DNA of 54,996 bases from assembly GCA_900764725.1 (NCBI GenBank), contig CAAFPB010000202.1:1-54996 (forward strand). Direction: 5' to 3'. How positions within the stretch are numbered: position 1 is the first letter of the stretch; each line of letters opens with the position of its first letter. Source of the DNA: an uncultured Catenibacterium sp. (GTDB taxonomy: Bacteria > Bacillota_I > Bacilli_A > Erysipelotrichales > Coprobacillaceae). Shown here one piece after another: positions 17,901 through 25,763 of the stretch. Both the position numbers and the translations under genes were made by a program. The notes under the pieces are model-generated. The model was not told the DNA's origin and did no database searches. It saw only the letters and a program-made list of their open reading frames with translations.

Positions 17901-19563
17901 TTCTTCCAGTAGAAACATCTCTTACATAATTAAAAGGATTTTTACCTTCAGCGATAGTATTTATCTGATTAATAAAGTTAGTAGCATTTGCAGTAATACC
18001 ATTAATTTCTTCTATAGCAGCTTCTTCTCCAGTCTTTTTCCAACGTTCATATTCATCAGCAGTCATATGTTTTTTCTTTCGAGCTGCATCTATTTTATGT
18101 TTACCAGCGCTAAGTCCTTCTCCAACATTTTTAAATACAATTCCTCCAATAGCACCCCAAAATGCTTGTTCCCAAATATGACTATCGGTAAGATAACTTT
18201 CAATAGTACGAGGAGTAAAATCAGGATTAAAATATTTAGTAGCAACTTCCATTCCTTTCTCTTGTTGAATGCCTTGAAAACCTTCTTCTATACCTTCGCC
18301 AAGTTCAAGAGCACTCCAACTATTTAAAGGACTTTTAAACATATATTTAAAAGCTTCTTTTTGTCTATTAATAAAATTATTTTTAATTAATTTATCTTCA
18401 GCAACACCTGTTAATCTACTTTTAACATTAGCTGCTGCAATTCTTTCTCCAGCAGTGGTAGCTCTTTTAGAAGCAAGTCCCCATAAACTACCAAGAGCTT
18501 TAAATTGAGGAATATCCATAGCAAGCATCCAATAATCATTAGCAAAAGTAGTCATCATTGACTTACGAGCAATTTCTTTAGCAATTTCATCTTTAGACAT
18601 TCCTTCAAATTCAGTATTACGTGCAAGAAATTTAGCATATTCTTCAGCAGGCATATTTTCAAGATTGTCTTTAGATTTAGTATAAACATCATTATAAACT
18701 TGACGACCTTCTTGCATATTTTCTCCAGTACGAGAAAAGAAAGCAGTAGCACCAATCTTTGTAAAATCTTTAGCAGTATCAAACATTTTAGCTGTACCAA
18801 CAGTAGCATTTCTTAAAGTACTATATTTATCTGCACCTTTAGCAAATTTAAGCATTGCATTACCTACACCTCTTGAAACTCCACGAGCAGCCCATGTTCC
18901 AAGTTTTGCAGCACCTGCTGCTTTACCAACAGCTCCGATACCACGTGCCCAACCGGCAGCAGGAACCATAAGAGATACAGTAGAAGCAGTACTTACAAGA
19001 TTTTGCATATACCAACCCCAATCTCCAACTTGCCAACTTTCTTCAGGATTAGCTTGATATATTTTAAAATATTCATTGTTTTGTTCTTTTAATTCTCTCC
19101 AAAATTTAGTATAACCACTTTCAGTCCAAGCACCTTGTGTAGCAATATTAGCAAGTCCATCAAAAATATCACCAAATCCTTCCATAGTACCTAATATCAT
19201 TTCTCCAACAAAAGCTTGTTCGAGAGCATCTCCTGTTTTAGCAAAAGCACTTTGTTTTTCAGCACGAACCTTATTTAATTCATCTTCACTATTATAAGGA
19301 CTATAAGTAATACCCATTTCTTCATCTTTACGAATATCATTCAAATCTCTATTAGTATCATTATAAGTAAATGATAATCTATCAGAAGCAATAGAACTTT
19401 GACTAATTGCTCCGCCATGAACATCGCCAGCAGAAGTATCTAATAAAACAGGAGGCTGGGTTTTACCAGCCTTCGTTTTAGGATTATAATTTGGATTTTT
19501 AACATACGGTCCGGAAGCAAGTTTATCTAATAAACTATTTCCTGTAATAATAGGTTGTGGCAT
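11959..19563 (-). CDS. Giant virion cargo protein (2534 aa) with zincin-like and PD-(D/E)XK nuclease motifs
   Basis: This gene lies between the RNA polymerase and the other cargo genes, where crAss-like phages encode proteins packaged in the capsid and ejected with the DNA. Near residues 175-245 there is a hydrophobic, Gly/Ala-rich stretch with several possible membrane-inserting helices. The middle is acidic and helical (Glu/Asp/Thr-rich around residues 900-1030). HENIH at residues 1945-1949 fits the HExxH zinc-protease motif, with Glu-rich EEFLVE downstream as a possible third ligand. Near the C-terminus, GTMD (Asp2282), DFK (Asp2296, Lys2298) and a following YYNQVNIY form the core of a PD-(D/E)XK nuclease of the RecB/Cas4-like kind. 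The stop is TAG with a TAA two codons later. The start is the only ATG near the upstream gene, which ends at 19565. The structural role is inferred from position; the two enzyme motifs are read directly, but their activity is untested. Confidence 0.8.
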   Translation of the reverse strand: MPQPIITGNSLLDKLASGPYVKNPNYNPKTKAGKTQPPVLLDTSAGDVHGGAISQSSIASDRLSFTYNDTNRDLNDIRKDEEMGITYSPYNSEDELNKVRAEKQSAFAKTGDALEQAFVGEMILGTMEGFGDIFDGLANIATQGAWTESGYTKFWRELKEQNNEYFKIYQANPEESWQVGDWGWYMQNLVSTASTVSLMVPAAGWARGIGAVGKAAGAAKLGTWAARGVSRGVGNAMLKFAKGADKYSTLRNATVGTAKMFDTAKDFTKIGATAFFSRTGENMQEGRQVYNDVYTKSKDNLENMPAEEYAKFLARNTEFEGMSKDEIAKEIARKSMMTTFANDYWMLAMDIPQFKALGSLWGLASKRATTAGERIAAANVKSRLTGVAEDKLIKNNFINRQKEAFKYMFKSPLNSWSALELGEGIEEGFQGIQQEKGMEVATKYFNPDFTPRTIESYLTDSHIWEQAFWGAIGGIVFKNVGEGLSAGKHKIDAARKKKHMTADEYERWKKTGEEAAIEEINGITANATNFINQINTIAEGKNPFNYVRDVSTGRKIINAGHAENETINEDQKDLLRQDAINNFIDKTAFDAIDRGNFDLIKDILSSDEFNQYFENNGVKLTAEDKNIAKQVANRLDHVGTIYRTALSDMNAFGKDTNPYAIRLAAQNIAQNNLRLEDYDLQLANVEEKINRLNTNNIDYTAYTDRETFKYIQSRINTIKNLKEQNEQKYKNKEISKSAYETYNKQFDKHITNLLKLSANYTKQGMFAQMRENLKKEKYATDDMIKDFDTFMSDYNKFLIEHDDSIDNIPGESIKNAIAEKIDILVNRTYTEGYVPYTYDGFKDMYNEFTNALDTYKQNKLNGYVEDIKKYLDSAEDLDEAIDKLINEDTGNRSLDRKLQALKYGYINNESNQLVQMNEHIFNETIKDAINEARKKRTIEDTVNAEAEEDGLTRPTEEENKEIKDETAEDTNDTSTGDLTESETADTSETAPVIPNVNIENNDTNDIVPPESAPNESTDGSVVAPADNTDKKLTNEQQDKISEEVGMLDSEVTKATAIADAYISKICYTQEGKIKEISDALANNDDTKIQALVDETVAKLVEQGVDKQLAERIVPTEIVEIINAFGNLNTKSPIYKLAQQLAKGINETNAKDSITELLSGEHIDAVVEPFLEEYSRYMENTEINGKKVINIQSVFNELIDNEHIDLDTAVKIFNNLGKYISTHDGSKYVFTGFDTAVGLTTAESFFNRLQDTKAKELNSNEKLHIGVNHEISNTKEYKEALEAVANKEAECTISYNNIGDTKERDNNTLYINVTYNKKGKKKTVAVGVLRTIDTNDSLTRFYPRSVKSNFVNVVNINENGGYSLDCDFLFNALINQDTTDGKNLYYELASYIISLQELSDKFEKDEITIDEFNKQSAKLLDNDTMTRIMTNPLIEKLLNDRYYITYGKNLEAQLINDICAILFYKKGFNANNLTNQGTNTLSLDKKTMDANYKLWQEKVFNNYKQTYELQKQIFDDNVSTKVALNVDYFVLPNPVPENERINIGDNTFITDKNSSRYTPFVYVNNQRHIIGEDGTDYGYAFVGTTPYTMGFMVYNQDGTKYIDYLEDAQQISDDIKKDLLQEVRNAIGKHIRNTDDTTHEEIYNNVVDTLTAIFGNNADEKKASARTLFHVNGYFGRSNNTNDYYSIMKTNKDGSSTPIITFYKYNKGSRSNAHAVGVRIESLGRQANINSLTKETRRSDGLTNEQVFAELKSILGNMFDNVTFGRTENAFTGYNEAGGNPMLFRKDGDRFVTTINNKEVVYDNYADFLIKNRAFKSHMNGHKGFLRGVIAENNLSINTRSTERINKDAPNKNVSDILFDKNTTRKTVDTVDVLVAAGVTQEQIDILTGKNTGVKIVTDRIVPSYNEEKQNSNAYYDVNERKIYVTPKGAISMNNNPTNAIRLILHENIHRHFHNAGNFTNLQRERIINELEEVYNYTIQCLDRDVENGTITDNFRSNVKALLAKAMNKDRDTNMEEFLVECLTQPMLVNYLNNTDYTSDSYIDGISQKKKSILQKIMDVLLKLLGFNANNIRNSSILAREYAILSKTDKSTDVVLFDNKEEAIKKSQQKKKDVTQQKEAIAPVENKVDVDTLNETKNTVDNIISTFESRIKRSDNFKTDHTYYIDGQKVDTSVTQVLHGKQDLGQHGVASSYLGNTADEASRVYFETGVTSLWDSKIPNVINDENATGINTKTALIEDIKKIETYLDNKFGKGKYRVVTKEFPIGGKIEVDGKMKTIAGTMDMLVYTDDGKLHIFDFKTKRQNTDGTWSQETIQGYYNQVNIYRQLLEANFPELKGRIETGALIKFFTMYDAPSTDSNNYVEYRYSPTVENQLQARTDKNGKFIDIQDKQCLVDYRAPYFEEEVLGEKHIFDVPQKDYPAKIESIGEKTNSDNSTATKTAEEIAQETKDNALDDLLSDMFDANTELLSDEIENEVIGTTPIEIYSQSTVNDNTNDSYGVEIANDMHALIRSYPMAFQDDIKQSLADNELQYVCS
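16634..16646 (-). repeat. GC-rich dispersed element, copy 4
   Basis: TCCCCCGTAGAGG on the plus strand inside the 2534-aa cargo gene. Encodes T-S-T-G-D in the acidic linker. Confidence 0.85.
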
Positions 19564-19564
19564 A

Positions 19565-22234
19565 TTATGGTTCTCTTAAATAATTAACACAAGCATCACA
19601 TACTTGTTGAGGATTTTTTCCAGTAATATTAGCAATATCAGTAGCAAGTTTTACAATAGAGTTTTGTAAAAGGTCTAAATTAGTATATTGACCGTTTTGA
19701 TAATTAACTTTCATTTGTTCAAGACTATAATAATTTGCAGTAAGTTTTTCAGCATCTGAAGGAGCAAGAACTTTAGCTTTACCCATAAACATGCTTTGGA
19801 AACCTCCAGATTTAGTAGGTGTAAGCATTGTACTTCCAAAATTATTATTATATCCTAAATTTTCAACAGGAACTTTATTTGCTCTTGAAATTAGAATAGC
19901 ATTTCCAGCAAGAACATCAGAATTATAATTAGGATTATAGAAATGAACATCTTCTGTATTAATTGCAGAAACTTTAAATCTTACTTGTTGACCTTCTTTA
20001 TAAGTATCATTTGCTGCATTTTTAGGAACAGTAAAACTTAAATAATATCCAAGAGGTTCTCCTAATACATTTCCTGAAGCTTTAGCAGCCAAACGAGTAA
20101 TCTTTTTTCTATTTTCATCGCTACTATACATAGCTTGAATAAGTAACTTTGCATCTTGTGCATTACCGATAGTCTTTTTATAATGATTTGCTCTATCAGC
20201 TTCTTCAATCATTCCAGAATCAAAAGCGCCAGAAGCAAACATTTCATCTACTCTATTATTTTCAGTAGCTTCTAATTGTTTAATTTTATCAGCATCTTTA
20301 ACAGGGTCTAATCCTAAAGCAGCAGCGTTTGTTCTATAATACATTGCTCCATATGAACCAGTATCATAAGCTTTAACAGAGTAAGGAGTTTTTGTAACAC
20401 CAATTCTCTTTTCAACAGTAGCAGCTTTTTCCATAGCATCATTATATTCATTTGCAATTGCTTTTGTTACTGTTCTATAAGCTCCTGGTGTATCTCCAAT
20501 ACTTGCTCCATATTGATGGTCAATAAAATTAGTAGCTGAAGCAAAACTAAATTTCTTTTTAAGTCCTGCCCATGCAGTACTTTCAGTAGCTTTATCAGCA
20601 GCATATAAATCACTTGTAACTTTAGGAAGCAAATTTCTATGTGCGGCATCTACTCTAACGTCCCAAGTACCATCACTATTTTTATTAACATCAATTCCTA
20701 ATTGTCTAAGTTCAGAATCATTATTAACACCAAATCTTTTATAAAAATTAGCCATAACATTTTCACCCACAGTAAATTGAGCATAATCATTATGTTTATA
20801 AAAAGCATTCAAACTATTAATAATTTTCTTTCCATATTTATTATTATTAGAAAATTCAGCATCCTTTGCATGAGCACTAAATTCAAGAGCATCACTATCA
20901 GTACCAGCGGCAGTAACCATTTGTTTATATTGTTTATTAGCTTGATAATATCCCATAATAGCATGACTAAGATTTACTTTATCTGCTTGAGAAAGTTTCT
21001 TGCCATAATTATTTAATAAATAACTAATAGTAGTATTAGGTCCATAAGCAAGTTTATTATCGATAAGATGTCCAATTACATCACTAATACTATTCATTTT
21101 TCCAAATTTGCTATCCAATTTATGAATAATACTAAGACCTGTTTTATTAGCAGCAGCTTTTGCATCAACAGCCATTTTATAAGCATCTGTATCAGTTTCA
21201 GTAGTACCTACAACAACTTCTCCTACACCAGGAGCATTTCCTTGAGCAGCAGCTGCAGCGGCTTGTTGTGCTTGCATTGCTCGTCTATTTTGAAGAGCAG
21301 TTCCAAAATCTATAGAACTATAAACATGATTATAAGCAGCAACATCTTTAAATCCATTAATACTATTATTAAGCCATTGATTATAAGTATAAATATTACC
21401 ATTTTTATCAGTAAAACCTTCCATATAAGGATTATCTTTTTTACCAGATTTAGCTAAATCTTTTCTTTGATTATCTAATTGATATAAACCATATTTATAA
21501 TCTTGTCTTAAACTATCTTCTGCGCCAGGAATAGATTGAATGGCAACTTTCATTGCTTTATCTATCTTATCTTTAGTAAGTCTTTCATATTTAGTACCAA
21601 CTTTTTTATACATAGCGCCATCTGCAGATTTAGCAGGGTCGTAAGTTTCTTTTTCGTCAGCATCAAGAAAGCTAATACTTTCTCCACCTCCAGCTTCTTT
21701 AGCAGCAATACTTAAAGCATATTTCTGAATTTCAGCCATAGGAATAGTTTTAACAGGATTAGTTTTAGCTTCCCATTTCTGCCCAGGCTTTACTTTTCCA
21801 GTTCTTTCATCAACATCACCATCTACATAGTAATAAGGATTTTCATCTTTATACATTTGTTTCATACCATCAGGAATAGCCATAGCATCTACTTTAGCAT
21901 CATATTCTTTTTTAGCAGCATTACTTCTTAATCTACCAATCACTCTACCATCAGAAGCTATATTTCCTTGTTTCATTATTAAATCATCAAGAGCACCATA
22001 AGAATTTCCAAATAAAGTATTTTCTTTAATAGTATTTTGAATTTCACTAACTAATTGTTGTTTAAAACCATCCTCTGCTTCATTCATATCAAGATTAGCA
22101 ACAGCAGTTTCAAGAGCAGATGCAGTTTTAATAGCTTCTTTATGACCTTGTTCGAGAGTATCAATAGATTTACCAAGAGTAGTTAAATCAACTCTTGGTG
22201 TATAATTACGAGATTGATATTGAAATGTATTCAT
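19565..22234 (-). CDS. Virion cargo (ejection) protein, 889 aa
   Basis: This is a large, soluble-looking, mostly helical protein with an Ala/Gln-rich segment near residues 320-335 (QAQQAAAAAAQG) and no clear membrane segment or enzyme motif. Its stop codon lies one base before the ATG of the 2534-aa gene, and it starts 6 bases after the 947-aa gene, so the three are surely co-transcribed. Its place between the muzzle protein and the RNA polymerase is that of the crAss-like cargo proteins packed inside the capsid. I do not recognise a biochemical activity. An alternative is an internal tail or tube component. Confidence 0.75.
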   Translation of the reverse strand: MNTFQYQSRNYTPRVDLTTLGKSIDTLEQGHKEAIKTASALETAVANLDMNEAEDGFKQQLVSEIQNTIKENTLFGNSYGALDDLIMKQGNIASDGRVIGRLRSNAAKKEYDAKVDAMAIPDGMKQMYKDENPYYYVDGDVDERTGKVKPGQKWEAKTNPVKTIPMAEIQKYALSIAAKEAGGGESISFLDADEKETYDPAKSADGAMYKKVGTKYERLTKDKIDKAMKVAIQSIPGAEDSLRQDYKYGLYQLDNQRKDLAKSGKKDNPYMEGFTDKNGNIYTYNQWLNNSINGFKDVAAYNHVYSSIDFGTALQNRRAMQAQQAAAAAAQGNAPGVGEVVVGTTETDTDAYKMAVDAKAAANKTGLSIIHKLDSKFGKMNSISDVIGHLIDNKLAYGPNTTISYLLNNYGKKLSQADKVNLSHAIMGYYQANKQYKQMVTAAGTDSDALEFSAHAKDAEFSNNNKYGKKIINSLNAFYKHNDYAQFTVGENVMANFYKRFGVNNDSELRQLGIDVNKNSDGTWDVRVDAAHRNLLPKVTSDLYAADKATESTAWAGLKKKFSFASATNFIDHQYGASIGDTPGAYRTVTKAIANEYNDAMEKAATVEKRIGVTKTPYSVKAYDTGSYGAMYYRTNAAALGLDPVKDADKIKQLEATENNRVDEMFASGAFDSGMIEEADRANHYKKTIGNAQDAKLLIQAMYSSDENRKKITRLAAKASGNVLGEPLGYYLSFTVPKNAANDTYKEGQQVRFKVSAINTEDVHFYNPNYNSDVLAGNAILISRANKVPVENLGYNNNFGSTMLTPTKSGGFQSMFMGKAKVLAPSDAEKLTANYYSLEQMKVNYQNGQYTNLDLLQNSIVKLATDIANITGKNPQQVCDACVNYLREP

Positions 22235-22240
22235 CTTAAT

Positions 22241-25084
22241 TTATTTATTACGTTTACGTCCTCCAAAACGATATAAATTTAAACCATAATAATCAAACAA
22301 TTCAGGTTTAACATTAGGATTTGCGGCAAGCATTGCCTTAATAGTACGAGTATCATGTCCTCTTTGTTCTTGTCTACTTAACATATCTTGAACACCAGAA
22401 TTAAGATTTTGTAATCCAGCAATATAGTTTTCAGAACGTTTCTCAGCAACACTATTTTCAAAAGCAGTCTTACCTTGTTGCCAAGCATTATAAGCTTGAA
22501 TATTTTGATTAGCAACTCCTTGTTGATTAAGTCTATCTCTATTAATCATTTCATTTTGATAATTTTCTTTTTGAGCATATAGCTCATTAATAGCAGCAAG
22601 TCTATTTAATCTATTTCTTTGTTTTCTTGCGAGAGCAACTTGAGAACTTCCAGTATTAGCATCAACAGAAGCATCAAAATTATAATTTTGTTCTCTAATA
22701 GCATCAAGTTGAGGATTAATATTATAATTAGTTTTAAGCTTTGCGGCAGTCATTTGAGTAGGAGCATCAGGATATTTAAGATTTTTAAGCATTCTATCAT
22801 TAATCCATGCGGAAGCTAATGAACCAATAGCATTTGCACCCAGTCCAATCCAATCATTTGTATTAAATTTAGTTTGAGCTTGTCTACGAGCAGAAGTTCC
22901 GACTTTATTTGTATCATCTTTTAATTTAGTAATTTGTTCTGCTATTTTATTTTTAGCATAATCAGCAGCTAAATCTTTATGTAAAGTATCATAAGTTTTC
23001 TTATCTTTAGTAATATCTAACGGATTAATTCGAGCAAGAGGTTCTGTCATAAGTCTGCTGTCTCTAAATGCAGCAGGTACTGTGCCTTTATTAGTACCTC
23101 TTTTAGATGTTTTTCTATTACCTGCATTTGTTCCAGTATCATTCTTTGGAGTTTCAGAAGTTTGATTATCAGCAGGTTTATCAGTTTTAGTATTATTATT
23201 AGAAATATTTTTCTTTGCAGTATTAGATAAAGGTTGAGCAGTATTATCATCATTTGAACCTTTAAATGCAAAATATGAACCAACACCAAGAGCGGTAGCA
23301 GGAACAGTACCATATTTTATAACTTTACCAGCTTTTCTTGCTTGATTTGCTCGTCGCATAGCTTTACCAACAGAACTTGCAGCACCTTCAACAGATTTAT
23401 CAAAAGCAGCTCTATTAGCTCTCATTGTAGCAGCTTGCTGAGCATGTCTTGCTTGAGAACGTCCAGCCTCAACAGCTCTATCAATTGTAGCTCTATTACC
23501 AGTAGTTGCAACAGGATTCAATTTAGGTTGCATACCTTTTGGGGTAAGATGTTTAGGATTAATTCCAGGAAAATTATTTTTTCCAGAACTCATTCCTTTT
23601 ATAATAGCATTTGCATGTTCTTTAGGATTTAAAGGTTTAGTATTACCAGTTGTTCTTGCTGTACTTGTTGCTCTTGTAGCAGAAGTTGCGCTTGCTGTAT
23701 GTTTACCTGTTTGTATAGTAGCTTTAGCAGCTCTTGCAGTACGTATATCACGAAGTGTTTTTCCAACTCTTCTTGCGGCAGAAACTCCTTTTCTAAATCC
23801 AGCACTTGGTGCAATTCCAGTGATAAGTCCTTCTTGGCTTTCATCATAAGAATATTTATTAGTAAAAGGATTATAACTAACTTCACTTTCTCTAAACTTT
23901 GGGGCAAGAGCACGACTCATTCTTTCTTGAGCAGTCTTTGCAGGAGCATTAACTTTTGCAGCTCTTTCGCTACGATATTGTCCAAGAGATACATTTCTCT
24001 TTCTACCTTTAGAATCAGTAACTTCAACAACTGCATTATCAGAAGTAAAACCAAACATATTCTTAGCAAGCTTTTTAGTTCTACTAAGAACTTCATCACC
24101 AAAGCCATATTTCTTTCGTGAATAATCCCCCGTAGAGGGATTAATCCTTCCACCAAGAGCAAATGTGCTATTATATCTTTTTTTAGATTGCATAAGTTCC
24201 ATACCTTTATCTGTTACAAATTGATTATATTCGTTAGCATATTCTTCTTTAGCTTGATTATTTTTATCAGCAATTCTTTGTTGTAAATCTATTATAGGAG
24301 TTTGTTGTGTAGTAATAACAGGTTTAGCAACAGCAGTATTATCTACAGGAGCAACTATCTTTTTAGGAGTAATATTTTTAATAAATTTGTTTTTATTATA
24401 AGCATTGATAAAACCTTCACGTTCAATTTTACGTCTACTTTGAAGACCTTTAAGTTTAGAATCTTTAGATGCCCACATTGACTTAGCAACGTCGTGAGCA
24501 CTTGCTTTACCTCTTGATAAATTAATAAGAGTAGGAACAACTCTCTTTTTAAAATTACCAGCACCAACATTATAAGAATAACTATATAAATTATCAAGAG
24601 CATCTTGAGAAAGAGTTTCTCTTACTTCTTTTGGTATAGCATTATAAAAATCTCTATCTTCTAAATCAAAACTTCTATTAGTTCTCATAGAAGAACCTTC
24701 CATTTTAGCAATACGAGAACGAACTTTATTAGAAGAACGCCAACCTCCATTTCTAAATTTAGTAGTACCATCATTGTTAATATTATTTTTATCTTTAAAA
24801 GATTCTTGAAGTTTAAAAACTTCATTAGGATTTTCCCCTTGCATAAGACGTTGAGCAGGAGATTTACCATTAAGAAAAGGAACAGAACTAAATATTTTAG
24901 CACCGCCATATTCCATTTTCATAACTTCACCATCTTCAACTTCAATACCAGTACGAGGATTACTTCCAATATCAATACCACCATTAACATGTTTACGACC
25001 TCTCATAAAATAGTAGTTGTTTCCAAGTGGAACTGCAATACCACCTCTAACTACATTTGGAACTTTAACTTTACGTTTAACCAT
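22241..25084 (-). CDS. Virion cargo protein with lysozyme-like (GH24) domain, 947 aa
   Basis: Residues about 118-230 look like a phage-type lysozyme: RIAKMEG (candidate catalytic Glu129), then LSQDALDNLYSYSYNVGAG, and W...GL..RR..ER..F, which are the hallmarks of the T4/GH24 fold. Such a domain in an internal virion protein would open peptidoglycan during DNA entry rather than serve lysis. The remainder is Arg/Ala-rich with coiled-coil stretches and one hydrophobic stretch at about 592-608. Motifs of the form FRNGG, EYGG and ALGG recur, and the protein ends YRFGGRKRNK, which resembles the end of the neighbouring 185-aa protein. Residues 315-320 (INPSTG) are encoded by one of the GC-rich dispersed elements. 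The classical GH24 Asp/Thr partners are not obvious, so activity is likely but not certain. Confidence 0.75.
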   Translation of the reverse strand: MVKRKVKVPNVVRGGIAVPLGNNYYFMRGRKHVNGGIDIGSNPRTGIEVEDGEVMKMEYGGAKIFSSVPFLNGKSPAQRLMQGENPNEVFKLQESFKDKNNINNDGTTKFRNGGWRSSNKVRSRIAKMEGSSMRTNRSFDLEDRDFYNAIPKEVRETLSQDALDNLYSYSYNVGAGNFKKRVVPTLINLSRGKASAHDVAKSMWASKDSKLKGLQSRRKIEREGFINAYNKNKFIKNITPKKIVAPVDNTAVAKPVITTQQTPIIDLQQRIADKNNQAKEEYANEYNQFVTDKGMELMQSKKRYNSTFALGGRINPSTGDYSRKKYGFGDEVLSRTKKLAKNMFGFTSDNAVVEVTDSKGRKRNVSLGQYRSERAAKVNAPAKTAQERMSRALAPKFRESEVSYNPFTNKYSYDESQEGLITGIAPSAGFRKGVSAARRVGKTLRDIRTARAAKATIQTGKHTASATSATRATSTARTTGNTKPLNPKEHANAIIKGMSSGKNNFPGINPKHLTPKGMQPKLNPVATTGNRATIDRAVEAGRSQARHAQQAATMRANRAAFDKSVEGAASSVGKAMRRANQARKAGKVIKYGTVPATALGVGSYFAFKGSNDDNTAQPLSNTAKKNISNNNTKTDKPADNQTSETPKNDTGTNAGNRKTSKRGTNKGTVPAAFRDSRLMTEPLARINPLDITKDKKTYDTLHKDLAADYAKNKIAEQITKLKDDTNKVGTSARRQAQTKFNTNDWIGLGANAIGSLASAWINDRMLKNLKYPDAPTQMTAAKLKTNYNINPQLDAIREQNYNFDASVDANTGSSQVALARKQRNRLNRLAAINELYAQKENYQNEMINRDRLNQQGVANQNIQAYNAWQQGKTAFENSVAEKRSENYIAGLQNLNSGVQDMLSRQEQRGHDTRTIKAMLAANPNVKPELFDYYGLNLYRFGGRKRNK
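24126..24140 (-). repeat. GC-rich dispersed element, copy 5
   Basis: TCCCCCGTAGAGGGA, identical over 15 bases to copy 2, inside the 947-aa cargo gene. Encodes P-S-T-G-D. Confidence 0.85.
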
Positions 25085-25205
25085 AATGAATAATAAAAAA
25101 ATTAATTATTTTATTTTCGATGTAACGACTTATTTATCATGCCATGATTAATTAATCGACTCCAATATATAAAATCAGTATAAAGCTAAAAATAGCTATT
25201 CTCAA
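25085..25205 (-). other. Non-coding leader between the 185-aa and 947-aa cargo genes
   Basis: These 121 bases are the longest gap within the cargo block. In the direction of transcription they hold a 5-bp AGCTA/TAGCT hairpin (within 25183-25199), a TCATG-G-CATGA palindrome and a run of seven T just before the ATG. TATATTGG near the middle is one base off the Bacteroidales -7 box TAnnTTTG. It may be an internal promoter or a translation-control leader. I find no tRNA or other RNA gene. Confidence 0.35.
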
Positions 25206-25763
25206 CTATTTTCTACGTTTGAGGATGTAACCGCCACATCTGTACGCTTGTTGCTGTACATTATCATTTCTAAGATAAGAAGGCTTTTTAATCTCTTGTT
25301 TAGCCATACCAGCAGTATTAACAACAGGCTGTATCATAGTTCTTTGTGCACTTGCAGCACCACTTTGTTGAATAACATTTTCTGCAGCACTTCCAATACC
25401 ACTAATAATAGAACTTAAATCATTAGCACCATCCCATAGTTTCAAACCACCATCTTCATATCTTTTTCTACCACCACAAGAAAATCTACGTTTACCACCA
25501 CAAGAATATAGTTTAGTGCGTTTTACACGACCACCATTTCTAAAAGTAATTTTATTTTGAAAATCATCAACGTATTCTTGGTTACCATAAGCATTAGAAA
25601 GATTATTAGCCATCTCAAGAGTTGCTTGTCTGTTTTGAGCACGAGCTTGAGCTCTCGCAGCTTTCTTTTGAGCATTTCCGCCAATAATACTTCCAGCAAT
25701 TCCTGTTGCTGCACCAATAACAGCACCAAGCCAAGCTTTATCTCGTTTAACTACCTTTTTCAT
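25206..25763 (-). CDS. Small basic cargo/structural protein with repeated GG-basic motifs, 185 aa
   Basis: The N-terminus has a hydrophobic Gly/Ala helix (LGAVIGAATGIAGSIIGG, residues about 12-29) followed by an Ala/Arg/Gln helix, a pattern seen in small phage ejection proteins that insert into membranes. The middle contains FRNGG, LYSCGG, FSCGG and YEDGG, each close to Lys/Arg, and the protein ends YRCGGYILKRRK. Similar GG motifs occur in the downstream 947-aa cargo protein. The start overlaps the stop of the muzzle gene, so the two are translationally linked. The stop is TAG. I do not recognise a specific function; a role in DNA ejection or as a cargo-associated protein is inferred from position and composition. 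Confidence 0.65.
   Translation of the reverse strand: MKKVVKRDKAWLGAVIGAATGIAGSIIGGNAQKKAARAQARAQNRQATLEMANNLSNAYGNQEYVDDFQNKITFRNGGRVKRTKLYSCGGKRRFSCGGRKRYEDGGLKLWDGANDLSSIISGIGSAAENVIQQSGAASAQRTMIQPVVNTAGMAKQEIKKPSYLRNDNVQQQAYRCGGYILKRRK

Noticed and set aside
25085..25205. tRNA or structured RNA in the largest cargo-block gap
   Set aside because: No cloverleaf, T-arm GTTCGA-like string or CCA-ready acceptor can be drawn; only short AT-rich palindromes are present.
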